Shown here piece after piece: positions 27,158 through 36,264 of a DNA stretch of 64,000 nt. The notes beneath the pieces are model-generated. The model saw only the letters and a list, made by a program, of their open reading frames with translations. It ran no database searches and was not told where the DNA came from. The DNA is from an uncultured Methanobrevibacter sp. (GTDB lineage Archaea; Methanobacteriota; Methanobacteria; Methanobacteriales; Methanobacteriaceae), in assembly GCF_934746965.1 (NCBI RefSeq), contig NZ_CAKVFS010000006.1:1-64000 (forward strand), given 5' to 3'. Within the stretch, counting starts at the first letter, position 1, and every line of letters starts with the position of its first letter. Made by a program: the position numbers and the translations under genes.

Positions 27158-27583
27158 TTATTTTTTTCCTTTATTTTTTTTAGCTTTAGTTTTATTTTTA
27201 CCTATTTTTGCTTGTTGTTCTTTTAAAGCAATAGCTTTTTGTCTATTTTTATAAGTATATGCTCCAACAAATCCAACTAATGCACCAACAATGAGAACTA
27301 CAATAAGTGTAATAATCATAGTTATTTCTGGGCTAATGGAACTTTCTGAAAGAGGTCCGAAAACACCATATTCTGCAAGTACAAATAATGGTGTTGAAGA
27401 TATGGCGCCTAAAATAGCTCCATAAATCATATTTTTAGATTTATATCCTACATAAAGCAAACCAATAGCTGCAAAAGCATATAACCAATCTAATTGGTAT
27501 TGTGCTGAGATAATGCAGATAAATGCAGTAAATGCAGTCCCAATTATAAATGATTTCCAGTCAATTAAATTTTTAAAATCCAT
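27158..27583 (-). CDS. small membrane protein with basic tail
   Basis: A 141-residue protein with about four hydrophobic segments (near residues 13-30, 34-48, 50-68, and 88-110) and a strongly basic cytoplasmic tail (KNRQKAIALKEQQAKIGKN and a terminal Lys-rich run). The family is not recognised. It follows another small membrane protein by 12 bases and is last in the run with the flavodoxin gene. Nothing points to a substrate. Confidence 0.7.
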   Translation of the reverse strand: MDFKNLIDWKSFIIGTAFTAFICIISAQYQLDWLYAFAAIGLLYVGYKSKNMIYGAILGAISSTPLFVLAEYGVFGPLSESSISPEITMIITLIVVLIVGALVGFVGAYTYKNRQKAIALKEQQAKIGKNKTKAKKNKGKK

Positions 27584-27595
27584 ATTTTTTTCTCC

Positions 27596-27964
27596 TTATT
27601 TTTTAGATGCAATTATTCCTCCGATACCACCTGCAATGCCCATGACTATTGCATAATAGATTAAGTATCCTAAAACTATGAATACGGTTGTAATTCCAGA
27701 TAATGTAAATCCGACTATGCCTCCAAAAATTCCGAATAATGCTCCACCAAAAGTAGTTGCTATGATAAATAATATTGCAGTAACTATGGTTCCGAATGCA
27801 CCTGCTACTGCAGCATTCCATATTCCACTCATTGGCCCATCATTACATAGATAACCTACTATAAATCCAACAATAAGTAATCCTATGAATTCATAATGTG
27901 CAAAAAAGGATTTTACTATTACTGCTAAAATAAAACCAAGAAATACTGGTCCCCATTTAGTCAT
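27596..27964 (-). CDS. glycine-rich integral membrane protein
   Basis: About 122 residues, nearly all hydrophobic, with four predicted membrane segments and many glycines (FGGALFGIFGGIVGFTLSG, GIAGGIGGIIASKK). It resembles archaeal small membrane proteins of the DUF5518 kind, a loose match from memory. ATG 27964 is preferred over GTG 27973 because GGTGAT, which includes the flavodoxin stop, lies four bases before it, giving translational coupling. Confidence 0.7.
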   Translation of the reverse strand: MTKWGPVFLGFILAVIVKSFFAHYEFIGLLIVGFIVGYLCNDGPMSGIWNAAVAGAFGTIVTAILFIIATTFGGALFGIFGGIVGFTLSGITTVFIVLGYLIYYAIVMGIAGGIGGIIASKK

Positions 27965-27969
27965 TTTTA

Positions 27970-28437
27970 TCACCTATTTTTAATTTTGTTTTCAAAGTTA
28001 TTTATTTTTTCTTTAGGGTTTTCTATGTCTTCTTTTGTTAAGTACATAGTGGCTATTGGATTTTTATTGGTAATTTTGGATATCTTGTTTAATGTTTTAG
28101 TATATCCACTACCGCCACAGGTACAAAAACTAGCTAAATTTTTAATTTTGTCGTTGTATTTTTTTAAGTAACTGTATATTGGTGTTGCCATAGTGGAGGC
28201 CCAAACTGGAGTTCCAATTATGACTAAATCATAATCTTCAGGGTTTTTTGTTGGTTTATTTATTTCACAAACTCTATTTGCACTTGCATCAAATCCTCCT
28301 TTTATATATCCAATTACTCCATGATATTTTTCTCCTGAGGTTATTTCTTCAATATCACAGTTTAAATCTTTTTGAATAGTTTTAGCTATTTTTTCAGTAA
28401 TTTGTGTTCTTGAATAGTATATGATTAATGTTTTCAT
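27970..28437 (-). CDS. flavodoxin
   Basis: A 155-residue flavodoxin-like FMN protein, probably an electron carrier. The phosphate loop is IIYYSRTQITEKIA (residues 4-17), followed by VIIGTPVWASTMATPI near 71 and SFCTCGGSGYTKTL near 102, which border the flavin. CTCGG near 104 adds two cysteines close to the flavin site, seen in several archaeal flavodoxins. The two small membrane genes downstream are coupled to it, but no functional link is evident. Confidence 0.88.
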   Translation of the reverse strand: MKTLIIYYSRTQITEKIAKTIQKDLNCDIEEITSGEKYHGVIGYIKGGFDASANRVCEINKPTKNPEDYDLVIIGTPVWASTMATPIYSYLKKYNDKIKNLASFCTCGGSGYTKTLNKISKITNKNPIATMYLTKEDIENPKEKINNFENKIKNR

Positions 28438-28449
28438 TTTACCACACTT

Positions 28450-31050
28450 CTATAAATTGCTTTCTTTTAATTTATCTTTTATTTGTTCTAAAATGGCTTT
28501 ATGCATTCTTTTTGTAAATTCTGCTTTATCGTTTTGATTTAATACATCCAAATATCCTTGTGAAACTAGATTAAATGCAAATGGTGTTGGGATAACTGTG
28601 TTTATGGTTTTAATTTCCATTTCATCATTAGCTATCCATTCAATAACTTTAAGTGCATTGTTAACATCCATATAATCTTCTAATGCTTCTCGTCTAGCTT
28701 CTTTAAGAATGGAAAAATCATTATCCATTTCTTGAACAAATTTAAGCAATATTTTTCCTCTTACTTGTTGCCTGCCAACTGATTTTGATTCTCCTTTGTA
28801 ACGTCTAAGAGTCATTAGAGATCTGCCTGCACAGTGTCTAAATCTACTGGCTAATGTTTCAGTTTTGTTTAATGATTGGATTAATATATTTTTAAAGTTT
28901 TGGGGTGTTAACTGTTTAAATGCTTCTAAACCTCCAAGTTTCCCATCTGAACTTAAATAAAATCCATTATCTGAGATGGATATTGTTACATTTGTATTGT
29001 ACTGTTTTGCAACAATATATGCTACTGCTCTGGAAAGTGCATCATTTACTTTTCTTCCAAATAAACTATGGAATATTACAAAGCGCCTATCACCAAATCC
29101 TTTATAATATTCAATTAATAATCTTTGATTACTTGGTATTTTAGCATATGTATATTGTTCTACAAAATATTCATAAATTGAATTAGCTGCAAAATCATCT
29201 ACATATAAATAATCATAGATAAACTCCATGATTTCTTTTTTATTTTTACCATATCTAAATTTAGTATCTATGTGTGCTCTAAATCTTTGAATATCCATAG
29301 CCAAATCAAAAGATAATGGTAATTGTTGTGAAAACCAGGAAGGTATTGTTGGAGGTCCGTTAGCTGGTGAAACATTTATTGTCATTCCTTTCCCGTAATT
29401 AAAACGGTATGTTCTTCCACCTAAAACAAATGTGTCTCCTTTTTTTAATCTTTCCATAAAGTTTTCTTCTATTTTCCCAACGGTTTCTCCATCACATTTA
29501 ACTAAAACTCCTGAACTATCTGGAATTGTTCCAATATTTGTTGAATATAAAACTCTAGCTAATTTTCCTCTTTTACCAAAAGTATTCTCTTTATAATCAA
29601 TCCAAATTTTAGCATAAACATATCTTTCTTCAAGTTCACTGTATTCTCCAGCCATATAACTTAAAACATCTTCATAATCGTCTCTAGTTAGGTCTTTATA
29701 ACAATAACTTTTTTTAATCACGTCATATGCATAATCAATATCCCAGGGGTTTTCAATACTCATTCCATAAATATGTTGGGCTAAAACATCTAAACAATTT
29801 TTAGGAATTTTAATTTTATCAATTTTGCCTTCTTTAGCATCTTTTAATAGAACAGAACATTCTACTAAGTCGTCACGATTTGTTACAATAAGTCTTCCTT
29901 TGGATTTTTCATTTAATTTGTGCCCACTTCTTCCAATTCTTTGAAGAGCTCTTGAAACAGATTTTGGAGAATTAATAAGAACTACTAAATCAACATATCC
30001 AATATCTATTCCTAATTCTAAAGATGTTGATGAAATTACAACTTTAAGTTTACCTTCTTTTAGTTTATTTTCAGTTTCTAAACGAACTTCTTTTGAAAGT
30101 GAAGAGTGATGGGCCATTATATTAGAATCATTGTAATTTTTTGGAAACATTTTTTTAAGATTGTAAACGAAACGTTCAGTTCCACTTCTAGTATTTGTAA
30201 AAACTAATGTTGTTTTATGTTCCTGTATTAAATCATCTAATAAGTTATAGGTTCCAAGACGTGTGTCTTCGCTATCAGCGATCATTATGTCACTCACTGG
30301 ACAAAGTACCTTCATATCCAAGTCTTTAAGATAATTTATAGCGACAATTTTACAATTTCTTTCAACTCCGTACTCATAGCCTACAAGAAATTTAGCTACT
30401 TCATTAAGCGGACTAACAGTAGCTGAAAGACCAATTCTTGTATATTGTCCAATTAAATGTTGTAAACGTTCAAGAGATAAGCTTAAATGAACACCACGTT
30501 TATTTTCTGCTAATGAATGTATTTCATCAATTATAACATATTTTACATTACTTAATTTTTCTCTAAACTTTGGAGCTACAAGTAAGATAGATAATGTCTC
30601 GGGAGTTGTAATTAAAATGTGGGGTGGTTTTTTAAGCATTTTTTGTCTTTGATATTGTGTTGTATCTCCAGTTCTAACAGCTTTTTTAATTCCTAAATCT
30701 TTACCAGCTATTTTTTCAATACCTTTAAGAGGTTCTTCTAGATTTTTTTCAATATCATTATCTAAAGCTTTTAATGGTGAAATGTAGATACAATAAACTT
30801 TATCTTCCAGTTTATCTTTTTGAGAAAGTGTAGTTAACTCACTAAGGATTGATAAAAAAGCAGTTAATGTTTTTCCAGATCCTGTTGGTGATGAAACTAA
30901 AATATTATTCATTTTATGAATTTCAACAATTGATTTTTTTTGAGCTGGTGTGAAATCTTCGAATGTTTCATCAAACCATTGTCTAACCCAGGGATGTAAT
31001 GTTTTATATATTTGTTTTTTTGAATAACTTTTTGTTTGCTCAGTTATCAT
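28450..31050 (-). CDS. Lhr-type superfamily 2 DNA helicase
   Basis: An 866-residue archaeal Lhr-family helicase linked to DNA repair and recombination. It has the Q-motif region FTPAQKKSI, Walker A SPTGSGKTLTAFL near residue 54, DEIH box IIDEIHSLAENKRG near 175, SAT-like GLSATVSP near 204, and motif VI RALQRIGRSGHK near 361. After the two RecA domains come the winged-helix and Lhr core region. The length is in the range of archaeal Lhr2-type proteins. It ends 12 bases before the flavodoxin start, so a shared transcript is possible. Confidence 0.9.
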   Translation of the reverse strand: MITEQTKSYSKKQIYKTLHPWVRQWFDETFEDFTPAQKKSIVEIHKMNNILVSSPTGSGKTLTAFLSILSELTTLSQKDKLEDKVYCIYISPLKALDNDIEKNLEEPLKGIEKIAGKDLGIKKAVRTGDTTQYQRQKMLKKPPHILITTPETLSILLVAPKFREKLSNVKYVIIDEIHSLAENKRGVHLSLSLERLQHLIGQYTRIGLSATVSPLNEVAKFLVGYEYGVERNCKIVAINYLKDLDMKVLCPVSDIMIADSEDTRLGTYNLLDDLIQEHKTTLVFTNTRSGTERFVYNLKKMFPKNYNDSNIMAHHSSLSKEVRLETENKLKEGKLKVVISSTSLELGIDIGYVDLVVLINSPKSVSRALQRIGRSGHKLNEKSKGRLIVTNRDDLVECSVLLKDAKEGKIDKIKIPKNCLDVLAQHIYGMSIENPWDIDYAYDVIKKSYCYKDLTRDDYEDVLSYMAGEYSELEERYVYAKIWIDYKENTFGKRGKLARVLYSTNIGTIPDSSGVLVKCDGETVGKIEENFMERLKKGDTFVLGGRTYRFNYGKGMTINVSPANGPPTIPSWFSQQLPLSFDLAMDIQRFRAHIDTKFRYGKNKKEIMEFIYDYLYVDDFAANSIYEYFVEQYTYAKIPSNQRLLIEYYKGFGDRRFVIFHSLFGRKVNDALSRAVAYIVAKQYNTNVTISISDNGFYLSSDGKLGGLEAFKQLTPQNFKNILIQSLNKTETLASRFRHCAGRSLMTLRRYKGESKSVGRQQVRGKILLKFVQEMDNDFSILKEARREALEDYMDVNNALKVIEWIANDEMEIKTINTVIPTPFAFNLVSQGYLDVLNQNDKAEFTKRMHKAILEQIKDKLKESNL

Positions 31051-31138
31051 GTTTACCCAACTTTTTATCTTAAAGATTATATATTTACTAAGACTAATTT
31101 ATTATTAATATGATTTTTAAACTTTTAGGAGATGTAAA

Positions 31139-31990
31139 ATGTCTGATTTAATTTTGAAAGAAGCTATTAATAATCTCTCAAGTGATGATGTAAATATAAG
31201 AAAAGATGCTATAACTGCTTTAATTGGGGTAAGTGATACTGAAGCTATTGATCCATTGATTGAAGCAACTACTGATGAAAATGCACAAATAAGATTTAAA
31301 GCAGCTGAAATTTTGGGAAATATGGGTGAAGTTGCTAGGGATAAATTGATTGAAAGATTTGAGAGTGAAACAGGCAAAAATAAACGTTTTTTAACATTTG
31401 CTCTTAAAGAAACTAAAGATGAAAAAGTCATTCCTTATTTTGCAAGTGCTGTTGAGGATGATGATTTTGGAGTAAGAAAAACAGCTATTAGAGCTTTAGG
31501 AGAACTTCAAGCTCATGATGAATTGTATACAATTGCTAAAGGTCTTGAAGATGAAGATTGGGGTGTTCGTTTAGCTACTATTTATGCTTTAGGTGATTTG
31601 GCTTCTGATGAATCTATTGATTTAATTAAGGATGCAAGACGTAAAGAAAAAGATAAAAATTTTAAAAAATCATGTAATAAAGCTCTTAAGAAAGCTGAAA
31701 AAGCTAAAAAAGCAAAAGCATCAGGTCAAACATTATCAAAAGTAAAACCAATGAGTACAATTAAGGAAATGGAAAAAACCAATGTTCAAAAAGCTATTAA
31801 GGAATATGAGCAATATGTAACTGAGGAACAACCAAAAGATGCTCCTTATAAAAGATTGTGTATTCTTTATAGAAAAAACAATGATTTAGAAAATGAAATT
31901 AGAATTTTAAATAAAGCTATTGAGGTTTTATCTAAGAAAAAACCAGGAAAAGAAGATTGGTTTGAGAAAAGATTAGCTAAATTAAATTAA
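31139..31990 (+). CDS. HEAT-repeat protein
   Basis: A 283-residue protein. The first 190 residues are HEAT/PBS-lyase-type helical repeats: NIRKDAITALIGVSDTEAID, then QIRFKAAEILGNMGE, GVRKTAIRALGELQAHDE, and GVRLATIYALGDLASDES, each about 31 residues. A Lys/Ala-rich linker (residues about 175-205) leads to a C-terminal tetratricopeptide-like part (YKRLCILYRKNNDLENEIRI). Such proteins act as binding scaffolds, and the partner is unknown. AGGAGAT precedes the ATG. It overlaps the convergent nitrilase-family gene by 14 bases. Confidence 0.85.
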   Translation: MSDLILKEAINNLSSDDVNIRKDAITALIGVSDTEAIDPLIEATTDENAQIRFKAAEILGNMGEVARDKLIERFESETGKNKRFLTFALKETKDEKVIPYFASAVEDDDFGVRKTAIRALGELQAHDELYTIAKGLEDEDWGVRLATIYALGDLASDESIDLIKDARRKEKDKNFKKSCNKALKKAEKAKKAKASGQTLSKVKPMSTIKEMEKTNVQKAIKEYEQYVTEEQPKDAPYKRLCILYRKNNDLENEIRILNKAIEVLSKKKPGKEDWFEKRLAKLN

Positions 31991-32801
31991 TTTTATATAA
32001 ATCATTTCTTTTATTTTTTAAAAGAGGAAGTTCTTCTCTTATTTTTTTTATTTCATTTAAATCTATTTCAACTATTTTCATATTTTCTTTTTCATCTAAT
32101 TGAGTAATTATTTCTCCCCATGGGTTTGTAATAATTGAATGAGCATAACTGTGATAGTTGGCATCTTTATTTAATGCCGGTGCAACTCCAACACAATAAA
32201 CTTGGTTATCTAAAGCTCTAGATTTAAATGTAAGTTCCCAATGGGCAGGACCTGTAGTCATATTGAATGCTCCTGGATAAAATAATATTTGCGCTCCTTG
32301 TTCTGCCATTATCCTAGCTAATTCTGGAAAACGAATATCATAACAAATTCCAATACCTATTTTTCCAAAGTCTGTTTTAGCTATTGTAACTTTATTACCT
32401 GAACTTAAGGTGTCTGATTCTTTAAAATAGATTTTTCCTTTTACATCAATATCAAATAAATGCATTTTTCTATGTTTTGCAATTATATTTCCAGTTTTAT
32501 CAAATAAATAACTAGTATTGAATATTTTCAAGTCTTCTTTTTCAGGAATTGATCCTGCTAAAATGTAAATATTGTTTTCATTAGCTAATTTAGCTATTTT
32601 GGATAGTGTAAAACTATTTGTTTCTTCTTCACAGTATTCTATGAATTTTTCATTGGAATAAGGGCAATTAAACATTTCTGGAAGTACAATAAAATCAGCA
32701 CCTTGTTGTGCTGCTTTTAAAATCATTGTTGTAGCATTTTCAATATTTTTCTGTTTATTGTCAACTACATTGGTCTGGCATAGTGCAATTTTAATTTTCA
32801 T
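31977..32801 (-). CDS. carbon-nitrogen hydrolase (nitrilase superfamily)
   Basis: About 274 residues with the Glu-Lys-Cys triad of the nitrilase superfamily: VLPEMFNCPY (Glu near 43), KHRKMHLFD (Lys near 110), and GIGICYDIRFPELA (Cys near 150). The sequence is closest to the NIT2 omega-amidase type, which hydrolyses alpha-ketoglutaramate, but substrate cannot be fixed from motifs. ATG 32801 is preferred over GTG 32810, as the protein then starts MKIKIALCQTNV like its family. The gene stands alone on the minus strand. Confidence 0.87.
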   Translation of the reverse strand: MKIKIALCQTNVVDNKQKNIENATTMILKAAQQGADFIVLPEMFNCPYSNEKFIEYCEEETNSFTLSKIAKLANENNIYILAGSIPEKEDLKIFNTSYLFDKTGNIIAKHRKMHLFDIDVKGKIYFKESDTLSSGNKVTIAKTDFGKIGIGICYDIRFPELARIMAEQGAQILFYPGAFNMTTGPAHWELTFKSRALDNQVYCVGVAPALNKDANYHSYAHSIITNPWGEIITQLDEKENMKIVEIDLNEIKKIREELPLLKNKRNDLYKINLI

Positions 32802-32846
32802 AATAAACACTTAAAAAATAGAAAAAAGTATGAGAAAAATTCATAC

Positions 32847-33545
32847 TTATGCAATATCTGCAGTTTCAAGAACAGCATTGATGTCACTGGAATTAACAGC
32901 ATTTAATGACCCTGCGGTTATTTTAAATACATATAATTCTCCATTACTAAACATAGATACATATCGGGTGTAATTTCCATTTGATTGTTCTAAAATCACA
33001 TCTGAAGCATTTCTGCCATCTAATGTTATTGTTTGAACGGTATCTATATAATCGCCTGTTTCTTGAGCATGACTAATTCTGTCTTGAGTTATATCTTTTA
33101 ATGATGTGGAATCATTAGAAACATTATAATATTGTATGGTTGTATTATTTTCATTTTTAAAGAAAACTGACCCTTCATGATCGCTGTCAGTTCCATTTAC
33201 TTCCTTCCAATTACTTGGGTGACTAAATGAAAATCCTGCTTCAGAAAATTTGACCATTTCACCATTTTGCGTATTTTGGTTGTTATTATTTGGTCCTGTA
33301 ATGATAATTCCACAGATAACGATTATTGTAATAAGTATAATTGCTCCGATAAGGATTCTATTTTCTTTTATGATTTCAATTGTACTTTCTTCGTCGCTAA
33401 ACTGTTTTTTCTTTTTTTCAGGAGCTTTATCAAATATTTCTTTTTTAGGAGCTGAGGGTTTTATTTTTGGAAATTTATATCCACAGTTCCCACATGCAGG
33501 TGCACCATCGTAACTAGGATTTCCACATTCGGGACATTTTTTCAC
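32847..33545 (-). CDS. zinc-ribbon membrane protein with extracellular PsbP-like domain
   Basis: 232 residues in three parts: an N-terminal zinc ribbon (CPECG near 4 and CGNCGYKFP near 18), a single membrane helix (RILIGAIILITIIVICGIII, about residues 61-80), and an outside domain starting FSEAGFSFSHPSNWKEV that resembles PsbP/Mog1-like folds. This plan is common in Methanobrevibacter and Methanosphaera, and its role is unknown. GGAGGTC precedes the GTG start at 33545. It is divergent to the next unknown gene. Confidence 0.8.
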   Translation of the reverse strand: MKKCPECGNPSYDGAPACGNCGYKFPKIKPSAPKKEIFDKAPEKKKKQFSDEESTIEIIKENRILIGAIILITIIVICGIIITGPNNNNQNTQNGEMVKFSEAGFSFSHPSNWKEVNGTDSDHEGSVFFKNENNTTIQYYNVSNDSTSLKDITQDRISHAQETGDYIDTVQTITLDGRNASDVILEQSNGNYTRYVSMFSNGELYVFKITAGSLNAVNSSDINAVLETADIA

Positions 33546-33642
33546 AGCTTGACCTCCATTAAATTTAATTTTTATTTATTATAATATTTAAAACTAAATG
33601 TTTTTTAAATGATGATGGATAAATATTAAATGGTGTGATAGT

Positions 33643-34122
33643 ATGGCAGAACCTGAAATTATAAAATTTGATAATATAAATTATGCAATTTATAAAGTTG
33701 GCACATGGAAAAATCATTATGAAATAAACCAAATTGGTTTGTCTAGAGAAGTTCCAGTTACTAATGCTACTGTTCATCATATTAAGTTAAGTATGGATGA
33801 AATTAGAAAATCTGAATTTGATATTGGTAATAAAACTGTAAATGGTTTTGTAGCTATTGCTTTACAGTTAAATCCTAAAGTTCAGGAAATGGATTTGGAA
33901 GACGTTGTTGCATTAGAACAAAAAGAATATGAAAACATTCTTGAAGAATTGGATAATTTAGAATTATTAAGTGATGATGGTTCTATTAGTTTGGATAATG
34001 AAGATTATCTTATTTTTAAATTAGAAAAAGAATGTCATGTAACAAATTCAATTCCTGCTAATTTACATACTAAAAAATATTATGTTGATGAATTAAAAAG
34101 AATTGAAAAATCTTTAAGTTAA
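33643..34122 (+). CDS. conserved hypothetical protein
   Basis: A 159-residue soluble protein that I do not recognise. The first part is mixed beta (IKFDNINYAIYKVGTW, then EINQIGLSREVPVTNATVHH), the middle is acidic and helical (EMDLEDVVALEQKEYENILE), and the end holds KKYYVDELKRIEKSL. There is no signal peptide or membrane helix. GGTGTGAT lies five bases before ATG 33643. Its stop shares TTAA with nucS. It stands as a single gene with nothing in the context that suggests a role. Confidence 0.7.
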   Translation: MAEPEIIKFDNINYAIYKVGTWKNHYEINQIGLSREVPVTNATVHHIKLSMDEIRKSEFDIGNKTVNGFVAIALQLNPKVQEMDLEDVVALEQKEYENILEELDNLELLSDDGSISLDNEDYLIFKLEKECHVTNSIPANLHTKKYYVDELKRIEKSLS

Positions 34123-34901
34123 AAAGCATCGAGAGTTACTTTTTTATCTCTTTTTAATTCTTTTGGAGGGTCTACTGCTATAAATTCAATGTTTTCTTGT
34201 TCTATTAATTCTTTAGCATCTTCTTTAAGTGATGGTGCTACAAGTAAACCGCGAATTTTCTTTTTTTGAACAAGACATTCTTTTAGATAATCATTGTCAT
34301 TATCTTCAAAATCATCCAAATATCTTTTTAATTGTTTAACTGCACTTACTCCAGCTTTTCGTGCTTTCAATTCCAAAATCATTAAATTATTATCTTTATC
34401 TTTTCCTAAAATATCTATAAATCCATGTTCGACACTATATTCTCTTGCTGTTGGTTTAAATCCTTCTTCAATCATATGAGGTTTTTCCATAATCATGTCG
34501 CCCATGTCTTTTTCATAACCTGCTTGTTCAAGCTCTTCAAAGTCCTCTATATTGGCATAGGTTATGTATTGTATTTTTTTAATTTTCACGGTTAATAATT
34601 CTTTAGGTGTTCTTCTGTGACTTTCTAAAATCAAGTTATTGTCTTGAAGATAACTTCTAGTTCTTGATTTTGGAGGTTGCCAGTTTACAGGTTCTACTTT
34701 TTTTTCTTGATGTATTAAAAAGGATCCGTCAGGTTTTATTAAGATTATACGCTCTCCCCAATTTAGTTCACTCAATGCCCTTCCTTCATAATTGACTTTA
34801 CAACATGCATATATTGTAATTGTAGCTTTTTTTCGTAATGCCTCATTTATTAAATCATATGCATCTTCACTAGTTGGGGTTTCTAATATTTTATATTTCA
34901 T
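34119..34901 (-). CDS. nucS: NucS/EndoMS mismatch endonuclease
   Basis: About 260 residues, the archaeal NucS (EndoMS) nuclease, which cuts both strands at mismatches or flaps. The N-terminal half is the dimer domain, and the C-terminal RecB-like nuclease has HGFIDILGKDKDNNLMILEL and KARKAG, giving the Asp and Glu-x-Lys active site. ATG 34901 (MKYKILETPT) is chosen: it is the family start, and a TATA-like element lies 28 bases away with no ribosome site between, so the message is probably leaderless. The longer 34958 start would run through the promoter of the divergent gene. It may serve mismatch repair here, since only a short MutS homologue is visible in this window. Confidence 0.92.
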   Translation of the reverse strand: MKYKILETPTSEDAYDLINEALRKKATITIYACCKVNYEGRALSELNWGERIILIKPDGSFLIHQEKKVEPVNWQPPKSRTRSYLQDNNLILESHRRTPKELLTVKIKKIQYITYANIEDFEELEQAGYEKDMGDMIMEKPHMIEEGFKPTAREYSVEHGFIDILGKDKDNNLMILELKARKAGVSAVKQLKRYLDDFEDNDNDYLKECLVQKKKIRGLLVAPSLKEDAKELIEQENIEFIAVDPPKELKRDKKVTLDAF

Positions 34902-34923
34902 TAAAATAAGATTACTGTAGTTT

Positions 34924-34936
34924 AGTTTAAATATTT
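34924..34936. promoter_or_regulatory. symmetric bidirectional TATA element
   Basis: AGTTTAAATATTTTA contains the palindrome TTTAAA at 34926-34931. Its centre is about 28 bases from the nucS ATG (minus, 34901) and about 28 bases from the ATG at 34957 (plus). Neither gene has a ribosome site, so one TATA element may start both leaderless messages. Confidence 0.5.
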
Positions 34937-34956
34937 TATTGTGGAAAATATTTATC

Positions 34957-35946
34957 ATGGATTTGGATGATTATTTTATTTCAAAACGTGAAGAATATAT
35001 CATGGATTCATTTGAATTTCAAAATGGTGAAGTTTTAAATGATGTTGTAGTGGAATATATGACGTTTGGAACTCCTAAATATGATGAAAATGGCATTATT
35101 AATAATGCAATCATATATTGTCATGGTTCTTTAGGAAATTATGCTTCAGTTAATAAATTATGTCCTTTAACATATGCTGGAGGACCTTTTGATAAGAATG
35201 AATTCTTTATTATTTCGCTTTCTGAATTAGGTGCTCCAGGGTCTTGTAGCCCATCTACAACTAAATTAAATAATTCGTTTCCAAGATATACTGTTGAAGA
35301 TATGGTTAATTTTCAAAATAAATTTTTAAAAGATAAATTTGACATATTTCATGTTAAAGGGATTATTGGAAATTCAATGGGTGGATTTGTAGCATTAATG
35401 TGTGCGACACTCTATCCGGAGTATGCTGACTTTATTATTTCTGGTGTAAGTGGATGTAAAGTAGCAGGACGCAATTATATTTTATCTAAACTTGTTGATG
35501 AAATTATTGTAACTGATGAAGATTATAATTCTGGAAAAAATACTAAATCTTTATTGAGAACATTAAGATTAGCTACTCAAGCAGTTTATAGTTTTGGTAT
35601 TTCAAAAGAAGCACTTCATAAAATTCCAAACAATCAGTTAGATGTAGAATTTGATGAATTTGGTGATGAAGGTTTGTTTGATAATATTTTTGATGTTAAA
35701 TATTGTAATGATGCAACTTTAGATTATGATATTGAAGATAAATTGGATAAAATTAAATCTAAGGTTTTGATAGTTGGTATAAATCAGGATCAATATTTTC
35801 CTCCAAATTTAGATGCAATTCCTATGCATAGTTTAATTAAAGATTCTGAATTAATTATTTATGATTCTGATTTAGGTCATATTGGATTTAGGGAACTTGA
35901 TAAAATTGAAAATGAATTAATTGAATTTATGAATCAGTTCAGGTGA
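34957..35946 (+). CDS. MetX-like alpha/beta hydrolase
   Basis: About 329 residues, an alpha/beta hydrolase of the homoserine O-acetyltransferase group. The nucleophile elbow is IGNSMGGFVAL (Ser near residue 138), with an early VVVEYMTFGTPK and oxyanion-region YCHGSLGNY. A late Asp (INQDQYFPP) and His (LGHIGFRE) complete the triad. True MetX proteins are longer (about 370) and carry an Arg/Tyr substrate set that is not obvious here, so acyl transfer to homoserine is unproven. ATG 34957 replaces the TTG at 34939, which lies in the promoter. A small gene follows after six bases. Confidence 0.8.
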   Translation: MDLDDYFISKREEYIMDSFEFQNGEVLNDVVVEYMTFGTPKYDENGIINNAIIYCHGSLGNYASVNKLCPLTYAGGPFDKNEFFIISLSELGAPGSCSPSTTKLNNSFPRYTVEDMVNFQNKFLKDKFDIFHVKGIIGNSMGGFVALMCATLYPEYADFIISGVSGCKVAGRNYILSKLVDEIIVTDEDYNSGKNTKSLLRTLRLATQAVYSFGISKEALHKIPNNQLDVEFDEFGDEGLFDNIFDVKYCNDATLDYDIEDKLDKIKSKVLIVGINQDQYFPPNLDAIPMHSLIKDSELIIYDSDLGHIGFRELDKIENELIEFMNQFR

Positions 35947-35952
35947 TTAGCT

Positions 35953-36231
35953 ATGGACGTTAATATTTTAGATTATGGTCTAAATGATAAACAAGGTTTT
36001 ATTATTTATAAAATATCTGGATTGTCTCAAAAGCAATTAAATTTCATTGATAATAATCTTGAAGATGAAACACATGTTGAAGATGGAGAATTAATATTAA
36101 AAACACTTTTTGAAAAAGAATTTTTCCCATTTAAAAGCAATGAATCTAAGATTAAAAATGATGATTTTATTTTAAGAGAAGAATTAGAAATGAATTTATT
36201 TTTATCTAGTTTTCTTGAAGATATGGTGTAA
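35953..36231 (+). CDS. small conserved hypothetical protein
   Basis: 92 residues, acidic and soluble, not recognised. It has GFIIYKISGLSQKQLNFIDN near residue 15 and an acidic helical end (LREELEMNLFLSSFLEDM). The ATG has a good GGTGAT site that includes the stop of the MetX-like gene, so the two are very likely co-translated. The function is unknown. Confidence 0.65.
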   Translation: MDVNILDYGLNDKQGFIIYKISGLSQKQLNFIDNNLEDETHVEDGELILKTLFEKEFFPFKSNESKIKNDDFILREELEMNLFLSSFLEDMV

Positions 36232-36264
36232 AAAAAAGATTTTAAGTAGCTAGTTTTTATCTAG

